This document shows, piece by piece, positions 1-6,570 of a stretch of 11,368 nt of DNA (positions within the stretch are counted from its first letter, which is position 1; the number at the start of each line of letters is the position of its first letter). The translations under genes were made by a program, and so were the position numbers. The notes beneath the pieces were generated by a model that searched no databases, had not been told where the DNA came from, and saw only the letters and a program-made list of their open reading frames with translations. Origin of the DNA: Roseovarius sp. (lineage in GTDB: Bacteria > Pseudomonadota > Alphaproteobacteria > Rhodobacterales > Rhodobacteraceae); contig SLDH01000299.1 in the NCBI GenBank assembly GCA_007125415.1, forward strand, positions 1 through 11,368, written 5' to 3'.

Positions 1-319
1 CGTGCATCTCGAATGCCAGATAGAGATCGACATCGGCGCGGGTGTCGCCCGGCACGGCCATCTGTCCCGAAAGCGGAATACGCATGACGCCTTCAAATGC
101 ATCATCGTTTGCAAATTCGACCTCCTTGGCCAAATGGCCATCGATGGTAAAGGTGATCTCGTGGCCTTGCAGCGTGATCGTGGCCTCTGGCACCGAGCAT
201 TCGATGACAATGGCGTTTGCGTCTTCGTCCGAACTTTGCTGCTGCGCGACCGCGGCAGCCGGAAAAAACGATGCCGTGCCGCAGATCGCGATGAACCGGC
301 GTCTTAGAAATCTTGTCAT
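1..319 (-). CDS. Exported protein of unknown function with Tat-like signal peptide, N-terminal part only
   Basis: An open minus-strand frame runs from an ATG at 319 off the left edge, giving about 106 codons with no stop. The N-terminus reads as a signal peptide: arginines at residues 6-8 followed by Phe-Ile (RRRFI, matching the twin-arginine pattern RRxFL), a short apolar stretch, and AVA at 23-25 before Gln26 as the likely cleavage site. After it comes an acidic, beta-rich segment containing CSVPEATITL and GEVTF-like strand patterns, which I do not recognise. An AAGG about 10 bases upstream of the ATG supports the start. The product is probably periplasmic. Tat rather than Sec export is inferred from the RRxF motif alone. 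The gene lies downstream of repeat copy 1 and points the same way as the amidase, but about 340 bp separate them, so a shared transcript is uncertain. Confidence 0.6.
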   Translation of the reverse strand, partial: MTRFLRRRFIAICGTASFFPAAAVAQQQSSDEDANAIVIECSVPEATITLQGHEITFTIDGHLAKEVEFANDDAFEGVMRIPLSGQMAVPGDTRADVDLYLAFEMH

Positions 320-391
320 GAATATCGACCTTGGATGAATTCGCGCCACGCCCTGTGCCGAGGCGAGCGCTTTCCATCAGCTGACATGTCC

Positions 392-585
392 CAAGTGGCA
401 TGTCAACCGAAGCGAGGTTCGCCCGAAACTGGCTGAATGACCGGCATTTCTCACCCCGATCAGCCTCCGCGGCCGCGCATGCTGATGGAGCAATGTGGGC
501 CAGACCACAGAAGCCGCCGCGTTCCGGCTCCGCGGCGGTTTTTTTCAGCGCATCTGGCGAACCTGTCCTCCCGCTTTCGTTCAGT
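392..585. repeat. Imperfect direct repeat, copy 1 (upstream of the exported-protein gene)
   Basis: This stretch aligns to 2174-2366 in the same orientation. The first 69 bases align without gaps but loosely, sharing for example CAAGTGGC and GAGGTTCGCC. The following core (461-585) matches 2243-2366 with 14 mismatches and one 1-base gap, about 88% identity by hand count. The 10-mer TGTCAACCGA also occurs near both copies (401-410 and 2157-2166) but at different offsets. Mismatches are not biased to any codon position in the frames I compared, so the repeat looks non-coding. Its origin is unknown. No transposase, tRNA or recombinase motif is visible in it. Confidence 0.75.
514..545 (+). terminator. 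Rho-independent terminator-like hairpin inside repeat copy 1
   Basis: CCGCCGCG (514-521) pairs perfectly with CGCGGCGG (531-538) around a 9-base loop and is followed at once by seven T residues (539-545). This is a textbook intrinsic terminator for plus-strand transcription. No plus-strand gene lies upstream inside the window, so it may be an orphan left by rearrangement or may end an unseen transcript. In repeat copy 2 the right arm and T tract are eroded by substitutions. Confidence 0.5.
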
Positions 586-658
586 CTGGGCGCAGGTTCA
601 TGGTTGGAACTCCTCGATCCGGGGATTGTCTATATCCGTTGACGAAAGCCGGCTCCCG
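586..658. other. Spacer between repeat copy 1 and the amidase stop; nothing recognised
   Basis: Short spacer before the amidase stop codon at 659-661. I see no gene, hairpin with T-tract in the minus direction, or RNA here. Together with 320-391 and the repeat it makes up the 340-bp gap between the two minus-strand genes. Confidence 0.4.
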
Positions 659-2140
659 TTACAAGCAACGCGATCTACAAATGTCGTAGTTCTGTCGCCA
701 AGGGCGCAATCTTTCAAATGCGGCACTGGCGGAAAAAACATCCGCGTCGGAATAACGTCGACCGATGATCTGCATGCCAACCGGCAGCCCCTCCGATGTC
801 ATGCCGGCTGGAATGGATGCCGCGGGATTACCCGAAAAGTTCAGCGGATAGGTTAGACACCAGCCAATAAGCGGGTCAACTTCCTCGCCTGCGACGCGGT
901 CGGGCCCCAAGGTGTTGCCGTCGTCGCTGTTCCGTACGGGATTGCAGGCAAGGGTGGGCGTTATCAGGATATCGCAATCGGTAAATGCCGATTGAACGGC
1001 GTCGTATATCTCGCTTCGCATCGCCTGATCGTTGAAAAATTCCACCGCCGTCATGTCCCGACAGCTATCGATCCAATGCAGATACTCGGGTGGGAAGTCG
1101 TCACGGTGCTCGCCAAGAAGGTCGATTCCCTGTGCCTCCATTCCCAAAAGACCGGTGATATTGAGCGGCATGATAAGTCTGCACCACAGATCGGAAAGCT
1201 CCCGTTGGCTCCGCTTGATTCCGAGCGTGACCCGCTTGACCGTTGCGCCCGCTTCTTCGAAGCCCTTCAGTGCCATCTCGATGATTTCGGAGATTTCCGG
1301 CTCGACCGGGAAGACATCAAAATTCGGACTATAGCCGATTGTCATCCCTTCGATGGAGCGCTCGCTTGCCGCAAGAAAATCAATCTTTTCATCAATTGCG
1401 TACGGATCTCGCGCATCGTAACCGGCCAGCGCGGACATGGCCAAAGCCGCATCCCGGACCGTGCGTGTAATCGGGCCCTCGAAAATGAAGGGAGTATCCA
1501 TGGAAAAGGCGTTTGGCCGTGCGACGATCGGTACACGACCAAACGAGGCCTTATACCCGTAAACGCCGCACCATGCCGCCGGTATTCTTATCGATCCGCC
1601 GCCATCCGTGCCCTCGGCTAGCGGCAGCAAGCCGTCCGCCACGGCCGCCGCGCTGCCACCCGAGGAGCCGCCCGTGTTGCGGGAAGTATCAAACGGGTTG
1701 CAGGATGGTCCGAAGAGATAGTTATCGCAGAGGCCGCGGAATCCCATAGTAGGACTATTGGTCTTGCCCACGATTATCGCTCCGCCAATATCCTCCATTC
1801 TTTCGGCGAACACGCAGCGGGTCGGTATTGAAAAGTCCTTGAGGGCTCTGATGCCGCCGAACGTAGCGGGCCAGCCCGGTTTGAAATCGAAGAGATCCTT
1901 GATGGCGATCGGCACGCCATGCAGCGGCCCGAGCTTGTCGCCGGCCATCACCTTTCGCTCCGCTTCCTGCGCTGCTGCCCGCGCATCGCCATATCCCTTG
2001 TAAACGATTGCGTTCAGGCTGGGGTTGCGCTCCTCGATCAGATCGATGGTCGCATCGACGACTTCGACAGGCGACACCTCCTTGCGCCGGATCGCCGCAG
2101 CCGTATCCTCCACCGATTCATACCAGAAATTGGACATCAT
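659..2140 (-). CDS. Amidase-signature family amidohydrolase
   Basis: This 493-residue protein has the typical length of amidase-signature (AS) hydrolases, which cleave C-N amide bonds with a Ser-cisSer-Lys triad. All three residues are visible: Lys81 in PIAIKDLF, Ser159 in the glycine/serine loop GGSSGGS (157-163), and the nucleophile Ser183 in GTDGGGSIRIPA. The substrate cannot be read from sequence. No signal peptide is seen, so it is probably cytoplasmic. It stands alone rather than with gatC and gatB, which argues against being the transamidosome GatA. Two adjacent ATG codons (2140 and 2137) follow a strong GGGAAGGA. That sequence abuts the first ATG, so the second Met (start 2137) is the likelier initiator by spacing. 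GC in hand-counted lines is clearly below that of the operon to the right, suggesting accessory or acquired origin. Confidence 0.9.
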   Translation of the reverse strand: MMSNFWYESVEDTAAAIRRKEVSPVEVVDATIDLIEERNPSLNAIVYKGYGDARAAAQEAERKVMAGDKLGPLHGVPIAIKDLFDFKPGWPATFGGIRALKDFSIPTRCVFAERMEDIGGAIIVGKTNSPTMGFRGLCDNYLFGPSCNPFDTSRNTGGSSGGSAAAVADGLLPLAEGTDGGGSIRIPAAWCGVYGYKASFGRVPIVARPNAFSMDTPFIFEGPITRTVRDAALAMSALAGYDARDPYAIDEKIDFLAASERSIEGMTIGYSPNFDVFPVEPEISEIIEMALKGFEEAGATVKRVTLGIKRSQRELSDLWCRLIMPLNITGLLGMEAQGIDLLGEHRDDFPPEYLHWIDSCRDMTAVEFFNDQAMRSEIYDAVQSAFTDCDILITPTLACNPVRNSDDGNTLGPDRVAGEEVDPLIGWCLTYPLNFSGNPAASIPAGMTSEGLPVGMQIIGRRYSDADVFSASAAFERLRPWRQNYDICRSRCL

Positions 2141-2173
2141 TCCTTCCCATGATCAGTGTCAACCGACATTCCT

Positions 2174-2366
2174 CAAGTGGCGCGCCGGATGACCTGAGGT
2201 TCGCCTGAATCTGCCTGCTATACAAGCATTTTCCGCCCCTGCCAGCCTCCGCGGCCGCGCATGTTGAGGGACCAATGTGGGCCAGACCACGAAGCCGCCG
2301 CGTTCTGGCTCGGTGATGGTGTCTTTCAGCGCACCGGGCAAACCTGTCCTTCCGCTTTCGTTCAGT
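2174..2366. repeat. Imperfect direct repeat, copy 2 (upstream of the amidase gene)
   Basis: Second copy of the element at 392-585, same orientation, 1782 bp downstream. The core 2243-2366 is about 88% identical to 461-585, and the left 69 bases align without gaps at lower identity. The terminator-like stem of copy 1 is degraded here (GGTGATGG replaces the right arm, and the T tract is interrupted). It lies 33 bases upstream of the amidase start codon. Confidence 0.75.
2217..2245 (-). promoter_or_regulatory. Candidate promoter for the amidase gene
   Basis: On the minus strand CTGGCA (2245-2240) and TATAGC (2222-2217) are separated by exactly 17 bases, each matching the sigma70 consensus at 4 of 6 positions. 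The -10 is preceded by TTG and lies about 75 bases upstream of the amidase start. It falls within repeat copy 2, but the matching positions in copy 1 do not preserve the -10. This is pattern matching only. Confidence 0.3.
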
Positions 2367-2677
2367 TTATGCGTCGATCGCAATCATGCGCATAACGGGG
2401 GCGCTGTGAGCACCTGACTGTCCACTTTGAGCTCGGACCTATCGATTGCGCCCGCAGTATCAAGAGCCTGGCCGACCGTTCTCCATCGTTCTTCGCCAAT
2501 AACATCGTCGCAGTGTCCGGCAGGGTCGGCCTCGGACAACCGTCGAGCAATTACGAGGTGGCTGGCCGCATCTTCTTCGATCGCTGGTGGTTCAGGAAGA
2601 GTTGAAGGGGAATCTGTGCCTGAGCGTGGGCTGCGCGGCGCTGGTCGGGCATGGGTCGATATGCGACGGGGCCTGCC
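2367..2677. other. Gene-poor spacer before the lepB operon
   Basis: About 310 bases without a convincing gene. A minus-strand open frame of about 100 codons (2384-2698) and a plus-strand frame ending at the TGA near 2606 both exist. Neither shows a good ribosome site with a recognisable motif, and long chance frames are common at this GC. A decayed gene is possible. In related genomes acpS would be expected next to lepB, but I find no acpS-like motif here. Confidence 0.35.
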
Positions 2678-2706
2678 TTGACACCCCCTGACCAGCACCG
2701 CATGAA
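2678..2706 (+). promoter_or_regulatory. Candidate promoter for the lepB operon
   Basis: A perfect TTGACA (2678-2683) is followed after 17 bases by CATGAA (2701-2706), a weak -10 with 3 of 6 matches. Transcription would start near 2713, giving a very short leader before the lepB ATG at 2737. The operon needs its own promoter here because the preceding gene is on the opposite strand. The -10 lies inside the left arm of the inverted repeat 2698-2728. Confidence 0.35.
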
Positions 2707-2728
2707 GCGCGGGTAACCCTTCATGCGG
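2698..2728. promoter_or_regulatory. Perfect 10-bp inverted repeat over the lepB -10 and ribosome-binding site
   Basis: CCGCATGAAG (2698-2707) and CTTCATGCGG (2719-2728) are exact reverse complements around an 11-base centre. There is no T tract, so it is not an intrinsic terminator. The right arm includes the first half of the GGAG Shine-Dalgarno (2727-2730) and the left arm covers the candidate -10. It could be an operator, or an RNA hairpin masking the ribosome site. Confidence 0.5.
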
Positions 2729-2736
2729 AGTTGTTC

Positions 2737-3573
2737 ATGGCGTCGAAGTCCAAATCCGGCAATACGATCTGGGAAACGGTCAAGACCGTGTTCTGGGCGC
2801 TGCTGATCGCGGGGATCTTCCGGACGATATTCTTCCAGCCATTCTGGATTCCTTCGGGGTCGATGAAGGATACGCTTCTGGTTGGCGATTTTCTCTTCGT
2901 GAACAAGATGGCCTACGGGTATTCCTTCGCCTCCTGCCCCACGCTGCGCCTGCCGTCCATCGGCATCGATATCGACGCCACGGATATCTGCGGCTTTCTT
3001 CGGGGAGACAATGCGCGAATCCTCGGCGGCGAGCCCGAGCGCGGCGATATCATCGTGTTCCGCCATCCGGTGGACGGGAGCGATTTCATCAAGCGGGTGG
3101 TCGGGCTGCCGGGCGATCGGGTGCAGATGCGCGACGGTGTGCTCTACATCAACGACATGGCGTCCACGCTGGAGCCGGACGGCGTTTTCGAGGAAATCTA
3201 CGAACCGCAGGGTCCCTTCGGCGTGCGGCCACGCTGCATGGGCGGGGCTGTGGGGCAAGGGGCGATCTGCGTCAAGGAGCGCTTTATCGAAACCTTCCCG
3301 GATGGTCATCGCCACGCCGTTCTGAATGTGGGAGATCAGCGTTCGGACCACACCGGCGTCTTCAATGTGCCCGAAGGGCATTACTTCTTCATCGGCGACA
3401 ATCGCGACAATTCGACCGACAGCCGAGTGCCGCAAGCGGTGGGCGGCGTGGGTTTCGTGCCTTATGAAAACCTCATCGGCCGGGCGAACCGGGTGATGTT
3501 CTCGTCTGCGGGCCGATCTATGCTGTATTTCTGGACCTGGCGCAGCGACCGCTTTTTCAAGAGGCTGGAGTGA
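2737..3573 (+). CDS. lepB: Signal peptidase I
   Basis: Type I signal peptidase, the membrane-anchored serine protease that removes Sec and Tat signal peptides on the periplasmic face. The 278-residue product has one N-terminal membrane anchor (about 12-33), then catalytic Ser42 in IPSGSM, the general base Lys119 in FIKRVVGLPGD, and box E as GDNRDNSTDSR (220-230). All S26A motifs are intact. Between the Ser and Lys boxes is an insert with Cys67 and Cys85, and a second pair Cys167/Cys178 follows. This pattern resembles other Rhodobacteraceae LepB proteins and could form periplasmic disulfides (inference). The start at ATG 2737 is chosen because GCGGAG ends 6 bases before it. An in-frame TTG at 2731 abuts that site and is less likely. 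Its TGA overlaps the GTG of the next gene, indicating translational coupling. It is first in the operon. Confidence 0.95.
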   Translation: MASKSKSGNTIWETVKTVFWALLIAGIFRTIFFQPFWIPSGSMKDTLLVGDFLFVNKMAYGYSFASCPTLRLPSIGIDIDATDICGFLRGDNARILGGEPERGDIIVFRHPVDGSDFIKRVVGLPGDRVQMRDGVLYINDMASTLEPDGVFEEIYEPQGPFGVRPRCMGGAVGQGAICVKERFIETFPDGHRHAVLNVGDQRSDHTGVFNVPEGHYFFIGDNRDNSTDSRVPQAVGGVGFVPYENLIGRANRVMFSSAGRSMLYFWTWRSDRFFKRLE

Positions 3574-4469
3574 GCGCGGCGCGCTCCGCCCTTTCCCCTC
3601 CGATGCTGATCAGACACGGGCTGGACTGGTCGGGACGCAGCACCCGTCTGCCCTATTTTCTCGTCGCGGTGACAGCTACGGCGCTGACTGTGCTGATCCC
3701 GGTCACGCAGAATTTCTCCGGCGCAAACACGGCCGTGTTCCTGGCGCTGACCGCGCTCTTTCCGGTCTGGCTCGGTCATACGCGGCGGCGCCTGCGGGAT
3801 CTGGGATGGTCGGGCTGGTGGATGTGGCTGGCGATCTTGCCGATCATGTCGCTGGTGATGATCATCTATCTTTCGGTCAAGCCGGGAGACGAGTTCGACG
3901 GGCCCGCTGATCCGGGATATTCGCGGCTGGCCTTCGCGGCGGCGCTGATCTGTGGGGCCGCGATGCTTTCGCGGGCCTTCTGGGCGCCTTACTGGATTCC
4001 TACGAGTTCCATGGAGCCCGCATTGCTGCCCGGCGATTTCATTGCTGTGGTGCCCGTCACGGAGCCCGAGCGAGGCGATATCATGGTCTACCGTGATCCC
4101 GAGACGGGGCGGGAATTCATCAAGCGCCTGATCGGCCTGCCGGGGGACAGGGTGCAGATCATCGAGGGCCGGGCCTATCTGAACGACGCGCTTCTGCCGG
4201 AACGTGCGGCAGGGGCGTTCGACACGAAGACCGGGCTGACGAGCGGCGCGGATGGCCTGATTATCGAGCCCGGTCGCTATTTCTTCATCAAGGATAATCG
4301 TAACGGGGCGGCGCCGGGCTCGATCGGGGCCAACTGGGATGGCGGCGGCCTTGTGCCGCGTCAGGACCTGACGGGGCGGGCGGCGGTCGTCCTGTTTTCC
4401 TCGGCGGGAGACAGCCTCCTGCATGTCTGGGCCTGGCGCCGTGACCGCCTTTTCCGGAGAATCGAATGA
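3570..4469 (+). CDS. DUF805-signal peptidase I fusion protein
   Basis: A 299-residue protein with two parts. Residues 17-110 match the small membrane family DUF805: the GRSTR motif, two hydrophobic segments (about 29-47 and 55-68), then [13 protein letters not shown] (72-84) and a third segment ending in KPGDEF. A fourth segment (119-138) leads into an S26 peptidase domain with Ser147 in IPTSSMEP and Lys185 in [11 protein letters not shown]. The Ser/Lys dyad is intact, but box E is degenerate: KDNRNG (241-246) followed by a Gly/Ala-rich stretch replaces GDNRDNSxDSR, and the lepB insert with its cysteines is absent. The GTG start overlaps the lepB stop (GTGA), and AGAGG lies 5 bases upstream. 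Its own stop overlaps the rnc ATG. It may be a specialised or weakened second signal peptidase, and its substrates are unknown. Confidence 0.85.
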   Translation: MSAARSALSPPMLIRHGLDWSGRSTRLPYFLVAVTATALTVLIPVTQNFSGANTAVFLALTALFPVWLGHTRRRLRDLGWSGWWMWLAILPIMSLVMIIYLSVKPGDEFDGPADPGYSRLAFAAALICGAAMLSRAFWAPYWIPTSSMEPALLPGDFIAVVPVTEPERGDIMVYRDPETGREFIKRLIGLPGDRVQIIEGRAYLNDALLPERAAGAFDTKTGLTSGADGLIIEPGRYFFIKDNRNGAAPGSIGANWDGGGLVPRQDLTGRAAVVLFSSAGDSLLHVWAWRRDRLFRRIE

Positions 4470-5149
4470 AACTCTCGGCCGATCTTGCGGAATTCGAGAC
4501 GCGGCTGGGACATCGCTTCGCGCAGCCGCGCCTGCTGATCGAGGCGGTGACGCATGCATCCATGTCCTCGCCCACGCGCGGGGACAACCAGCGGCTGGAA
4601 TTTCTCGGAGACAGGGTGCTGGGGCTTGTCATGGCCGAGGCGCTGCTGCAAAGCGACCCGGCTGCGACGGAGGGCCGGCTGGCGCCGCGTTTCAATGCGC
4701 TGGTGCGCAAGGAAACCTGCGCCGAGGTGGCGCGTGAGATCGGGCTTGGCGCTGTGATCAAGCTGGGTCGCTCGGAAATGGTATCGGGCGGGCGGCGCAA
4801 ACAGGCGCTGCTGGGTGACGCGATGGAAGCGGTGATCGCCGCTGTCTACCGCGATGCAGGCTTCGAGGTGGCGCGCGCCATGGTGCTGCGGCTTTGGGGG
4901 GCGCGTGTCCACGCGGTCAGGGCGGATGCACGGGACGCCAAGACGGCACTGCAGGAATGGGCGCAGGCCCGCGGATTGCCGCCGCCGGCCTATGTGGAGA
5001 CCGCGCGGGACGGGCCTGATCACGCGCCGCATTTCACCATCGAGGCACGCCTTGCGGATGGCAGGTCTGCATCTGCGAGCGCCGGCTCGAAACGCCAGGC
5101 CGAACAGGGTGCGGCACGCTTGCTGCTCGAGCGGTTGGCGTCAGACTGA
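4466..5149 (+). CDS. rnc: Ribonuclease III
   Basis: Double-strand-specific endoribonuclease that processes 30S rRNA precursor and structured mRNAs. The 227-residue length is normal. The N-terminal catalytic domain carries the signature [13 protein letters not shown] (41-53), with Glu45 and metal ligand Asp49, and a second acidic motif GDAMEAVIA with Asp118 and Glu121. A dsRNA-binding domain fills about 152-225, ending in the Ala-rich helix [13 protein letters not shown]. Most homologues have NER or ETL-type Glu at the first signature position, and here it is Gln42. The ATG overlaps the preceding stop (ATGA), so translation is probably coupled to the peptidase genes. Era follows after a 167-bp hairpin-rich spacer. 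Confidence 0.95.
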   Translation: MKLSADLAEFETRLGHRFAQPRLLIEAVTHASMSSPTRGDNQRLEFLGDRVLGLVMAEALLQSDPAATEGRLAPRFNALVRKETCAEVAREIGLGAVIKLGRSEMVSGGRRKQALLGDAMEAVIAAVYRDAGFEVARAMVLRLWGARVHAVRADARDAKTALQEWAQARGLPPPAYVETARDGPDHAPHFTIEARLADGRSASASAGSKRQAEQGAARLLLERLASD

Positions 5150-5153
5150 TCGC

Positions 5154-5257
5154 ATGCGCCTGCGGCGCATACCGGTTCGACAGGGTGGGGGGCGCGGCCC
5201 CCCAACTTGAAAATTCTGCGAATTTCCAACCCCCGGGGTATTTGAACCGAGAAGAAG
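5154..5257. repeat. REP-like intergenic element with three consecutive hairpins between rnc and era
   Basis: Three inverted repeats follow one another: ATGCGCC/GGCGCAT (5154-5160, 5164-5170), GGGGGG/CCCCCC (5187-5192, 5198-5203) and GAAAATTC/GAATTTCC (5209-5216, 5220-5227, one mismatch). They are followed by CCCCCGGGGTATTTGAA and GAAGAAG. From memory this G-run/C-run plus CCCCGGGGTATTT...AGAAGAAG arrangement recurs between genes in Rhodobacteraceae genomes. I cannot count copies here. No T tract follows, so it is more likely an RNA stability or pausing element than an intrinsic terminator. Confidence 0.5.
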
Positions 5258-5316
5258 CATGGAACTGGTCGGGGTCATGCTATAGCTGGGGCAGGGCAGA
5301 GGTTGGGAGAAGCTGG

Positions 5317-6225
5317 ATGACCACGCGCGCGGGCTTTGTCGCCCTGATCGGAGAGCCCAATGCGGGCAAATCGACCCTGCTCAACCAGATGGTGGGGGCG
5401 AAAGTGTCGATCGTGACCCACAAGGTGCAGACGACGCGCGCGCGCATTCGCGGTGTGGCCATTGAAGGCGAGGCGCAGATCGTCTTTGTGGATACACCGG
5501 GCCTTTTCAAGCCGCGGCGCAGGCTTGACCGCGCGATGGTAGCGGCCGCCTGGGGCGGTGCGGCGGATGCGGATGTGGTGGTCTTGCTGGTGGAAGCGCA
5601 TCGCGGGCTCACCGAAGGGGTGGAACGGATACTCGCGACACTGGCGGAGGCTGGCGCGGGCCGGCAGGTGGCACTGGCCATCAACAAGATCGACCGGGTG
5701 CCGGCGGAGCAGTTGCTGGGGCTGACAAAGGCGTTGAACGAGCGGTTCGAATTTGTGCAGACCTTCATGATTTCCGCCGAGAAGGGGCATGGGGTCGAGG
5801 CGCTGCGCCAGTGGCTGGCCGCGCAGATGCCTCCGGGCCCGTGGCTTTATCCCGAAGATCAGATCGCCGATCTGCCAATGCGCATGATCGCCGCCGAGAT
5901 GACCCGCGAAAAGCTCACGCTGCGCCTGCATCAGGAACTGCCCTATCAGCTGACCGTGGAGACGGAAGGCTGGGAAGAGCGCAAGGATGGCTCGGCGCGG
6001 ATCGATCAGGTGGTCTATGTCAGCCGGGACGGGCACAAGGGGATCGTGCTGGGCAATCGCGGAGAGACGATCAAGGCGGTCTCGAAGGCGGCGCGCGAGG
6101 AACTGGAGGCCTTTCTCGGGCGGCGTATCCATCTTTTCGTGCAGGTGAAGGTCCGCCCCAACTGGCTCGACGAGGCGGAGCGTTATGCGCAGATGGGGCT
6201 TGAGTTCAAAGACGGAAACACATGA
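5317..6225 (+). CDS. era: GTPase Era
   Basis: Essential GTPase that binds 16S rRNA and assists 30S subunit maturation. The 302-residue product has all G motifs: G1 GEPNAGKST (12-20), a threonine-rich switch I ending TRARIRG, G3 DTPG (59-62), G4 NKID (123-126), and G5 SAEKG (153-157). The C-terminal KH RNA-binding domain contains GNRGETIK and ends near the RPNW motif. The frame is open upstream to 5185, but ATG 5317 is chosen because GGGAGA lies 7 bases before it and the protein then begins, as in the family, about a dozen residues before G1. The stop overlaps the ATG of the DUF1491 gene. Pairing with rnc is a classic arrangement, as both act on pre-16S rRNA. Confidence 0.95.
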   Translation: MTTRAGFVALIGEPNAGKSTLLNQMVGAKVSIVTHKVQTTRARIRGVAIEGEAQIVFVDTPGLFKPRRRLDRAMVAAAWGGAADADVVVLLVEAHRGLTEGVERILATLAEAGAGRQVALAINKIDRVPAEQLLGLTKALNERFEFVQTFMISAEKGHGVEALRQWLAAQMPPGPWLYPEDQIADLPMRMIAAEMTREKLTLRLHQELPYQLTVETEGWEERKDGSARIDQVVYVSRDGHKGIVLGNRGETIKAVSKAAREELEAFLGRRIHLFVQVKVRPNWLDEAERYAQMGLEFKDGNT

Positions 6226-6551
6226 CGCGGCTGGCCTCGGCATTCTGGGTGCAGGCCTATCTGACGCGGCTGCGGCTCATGGACATTCCGGCCTTCGTGA
6301 CGGCCCATGGCGATGACACGGCAGGGGCCGTATTGATCAAGCTGAACACGCTGAATGGCAAGGCGCAGGCGTTTCAGCGCGGGTTTGATCTTTCATCGGG
6401 GGCAGCTCGCTGGGTGACGCTGGCAGAGGACGTGGAAGCGAAGGTGGATGCCGCCATCGCCCGGCAGCGCGGGTTCGACCCCGATCTCTGGGTCATCGAG
6501 GTGGAAGATCGCTTGGGCCGGCATCTGCTGGATGAACCGGGGCTGGCGTGA
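6222..6551 (+). CDS. DUF1491 family protein
   Basis: Small cytoplasmic protein of 109 residues matching the alphaproteobacterial DUF1491 family by pattern: an N-terminal LASAFWVQAYLTRL helix, a middle AGAVLIKLNTLNG strand-turn segment, and a C-terminal FDPDLWVIEVEDR followed by GRHLLDE. No catalytic motif is evident and no function is established that I know of. The ATG overlaps the era stop in an ATGA junction, so it is translated with era. In related genomes recO commonly follows. Here a minus-strand gene begins its stop codon only 19 bases away, with no obvious terminator in the gap. Confidence 0.85.
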   Translation: MTRLASAFWVQAYLTRLRLMDIPAFVTAHGDDTAGAVLIKLNTLNGKAQAFQRGFDLSSGAARWVTLAEDVEAKVDAAIARQRGFDPDLWVIEVEDRLGRHLLDEPGLA

Positions 6552-6570
6552 GCCCGCTCTGGTGTGAGGT

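Noticed and set aside
659..2140. Assignment of the amidase as GatA
   Set aside because: The AS triad is shared by many amidases. There is no gatB or gatC nearby and the gene sits in an accessory-looking patch, so the specific name is not supported.
2384..2698. Possible 104-residue minus-strand protein in the spacer before lepB
   Set aside because: No recognised motif, no convincing ribosome site, and chance frames of this length are common. Kept only as a note in the spacer entry.
2551..3435. Minus-strand open frame of 294 codons
   Set aside because: Lies opposite lepB, whose catalytic motifs are unambiguous. A shadow frame.
3462..4559. Long minus-strand open frame of 365 codons
   Set aside because: Opposite the DUF805-peptidase gene. 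Composition is dominated by Arg, Pro and His with no domain signal.
5187..5203. G6/C6 hairpin after rnc as an intrinsic terminator
   Set aside because: There is no T tract after the stem, and era follows on the same strand without a strong promoter, so termination is not supported.
5275..6243. Minus-strand open frame of 322 codons
   Set aside because: Antisense to era. Amino-acid content typical of a reverse-frame shadow.
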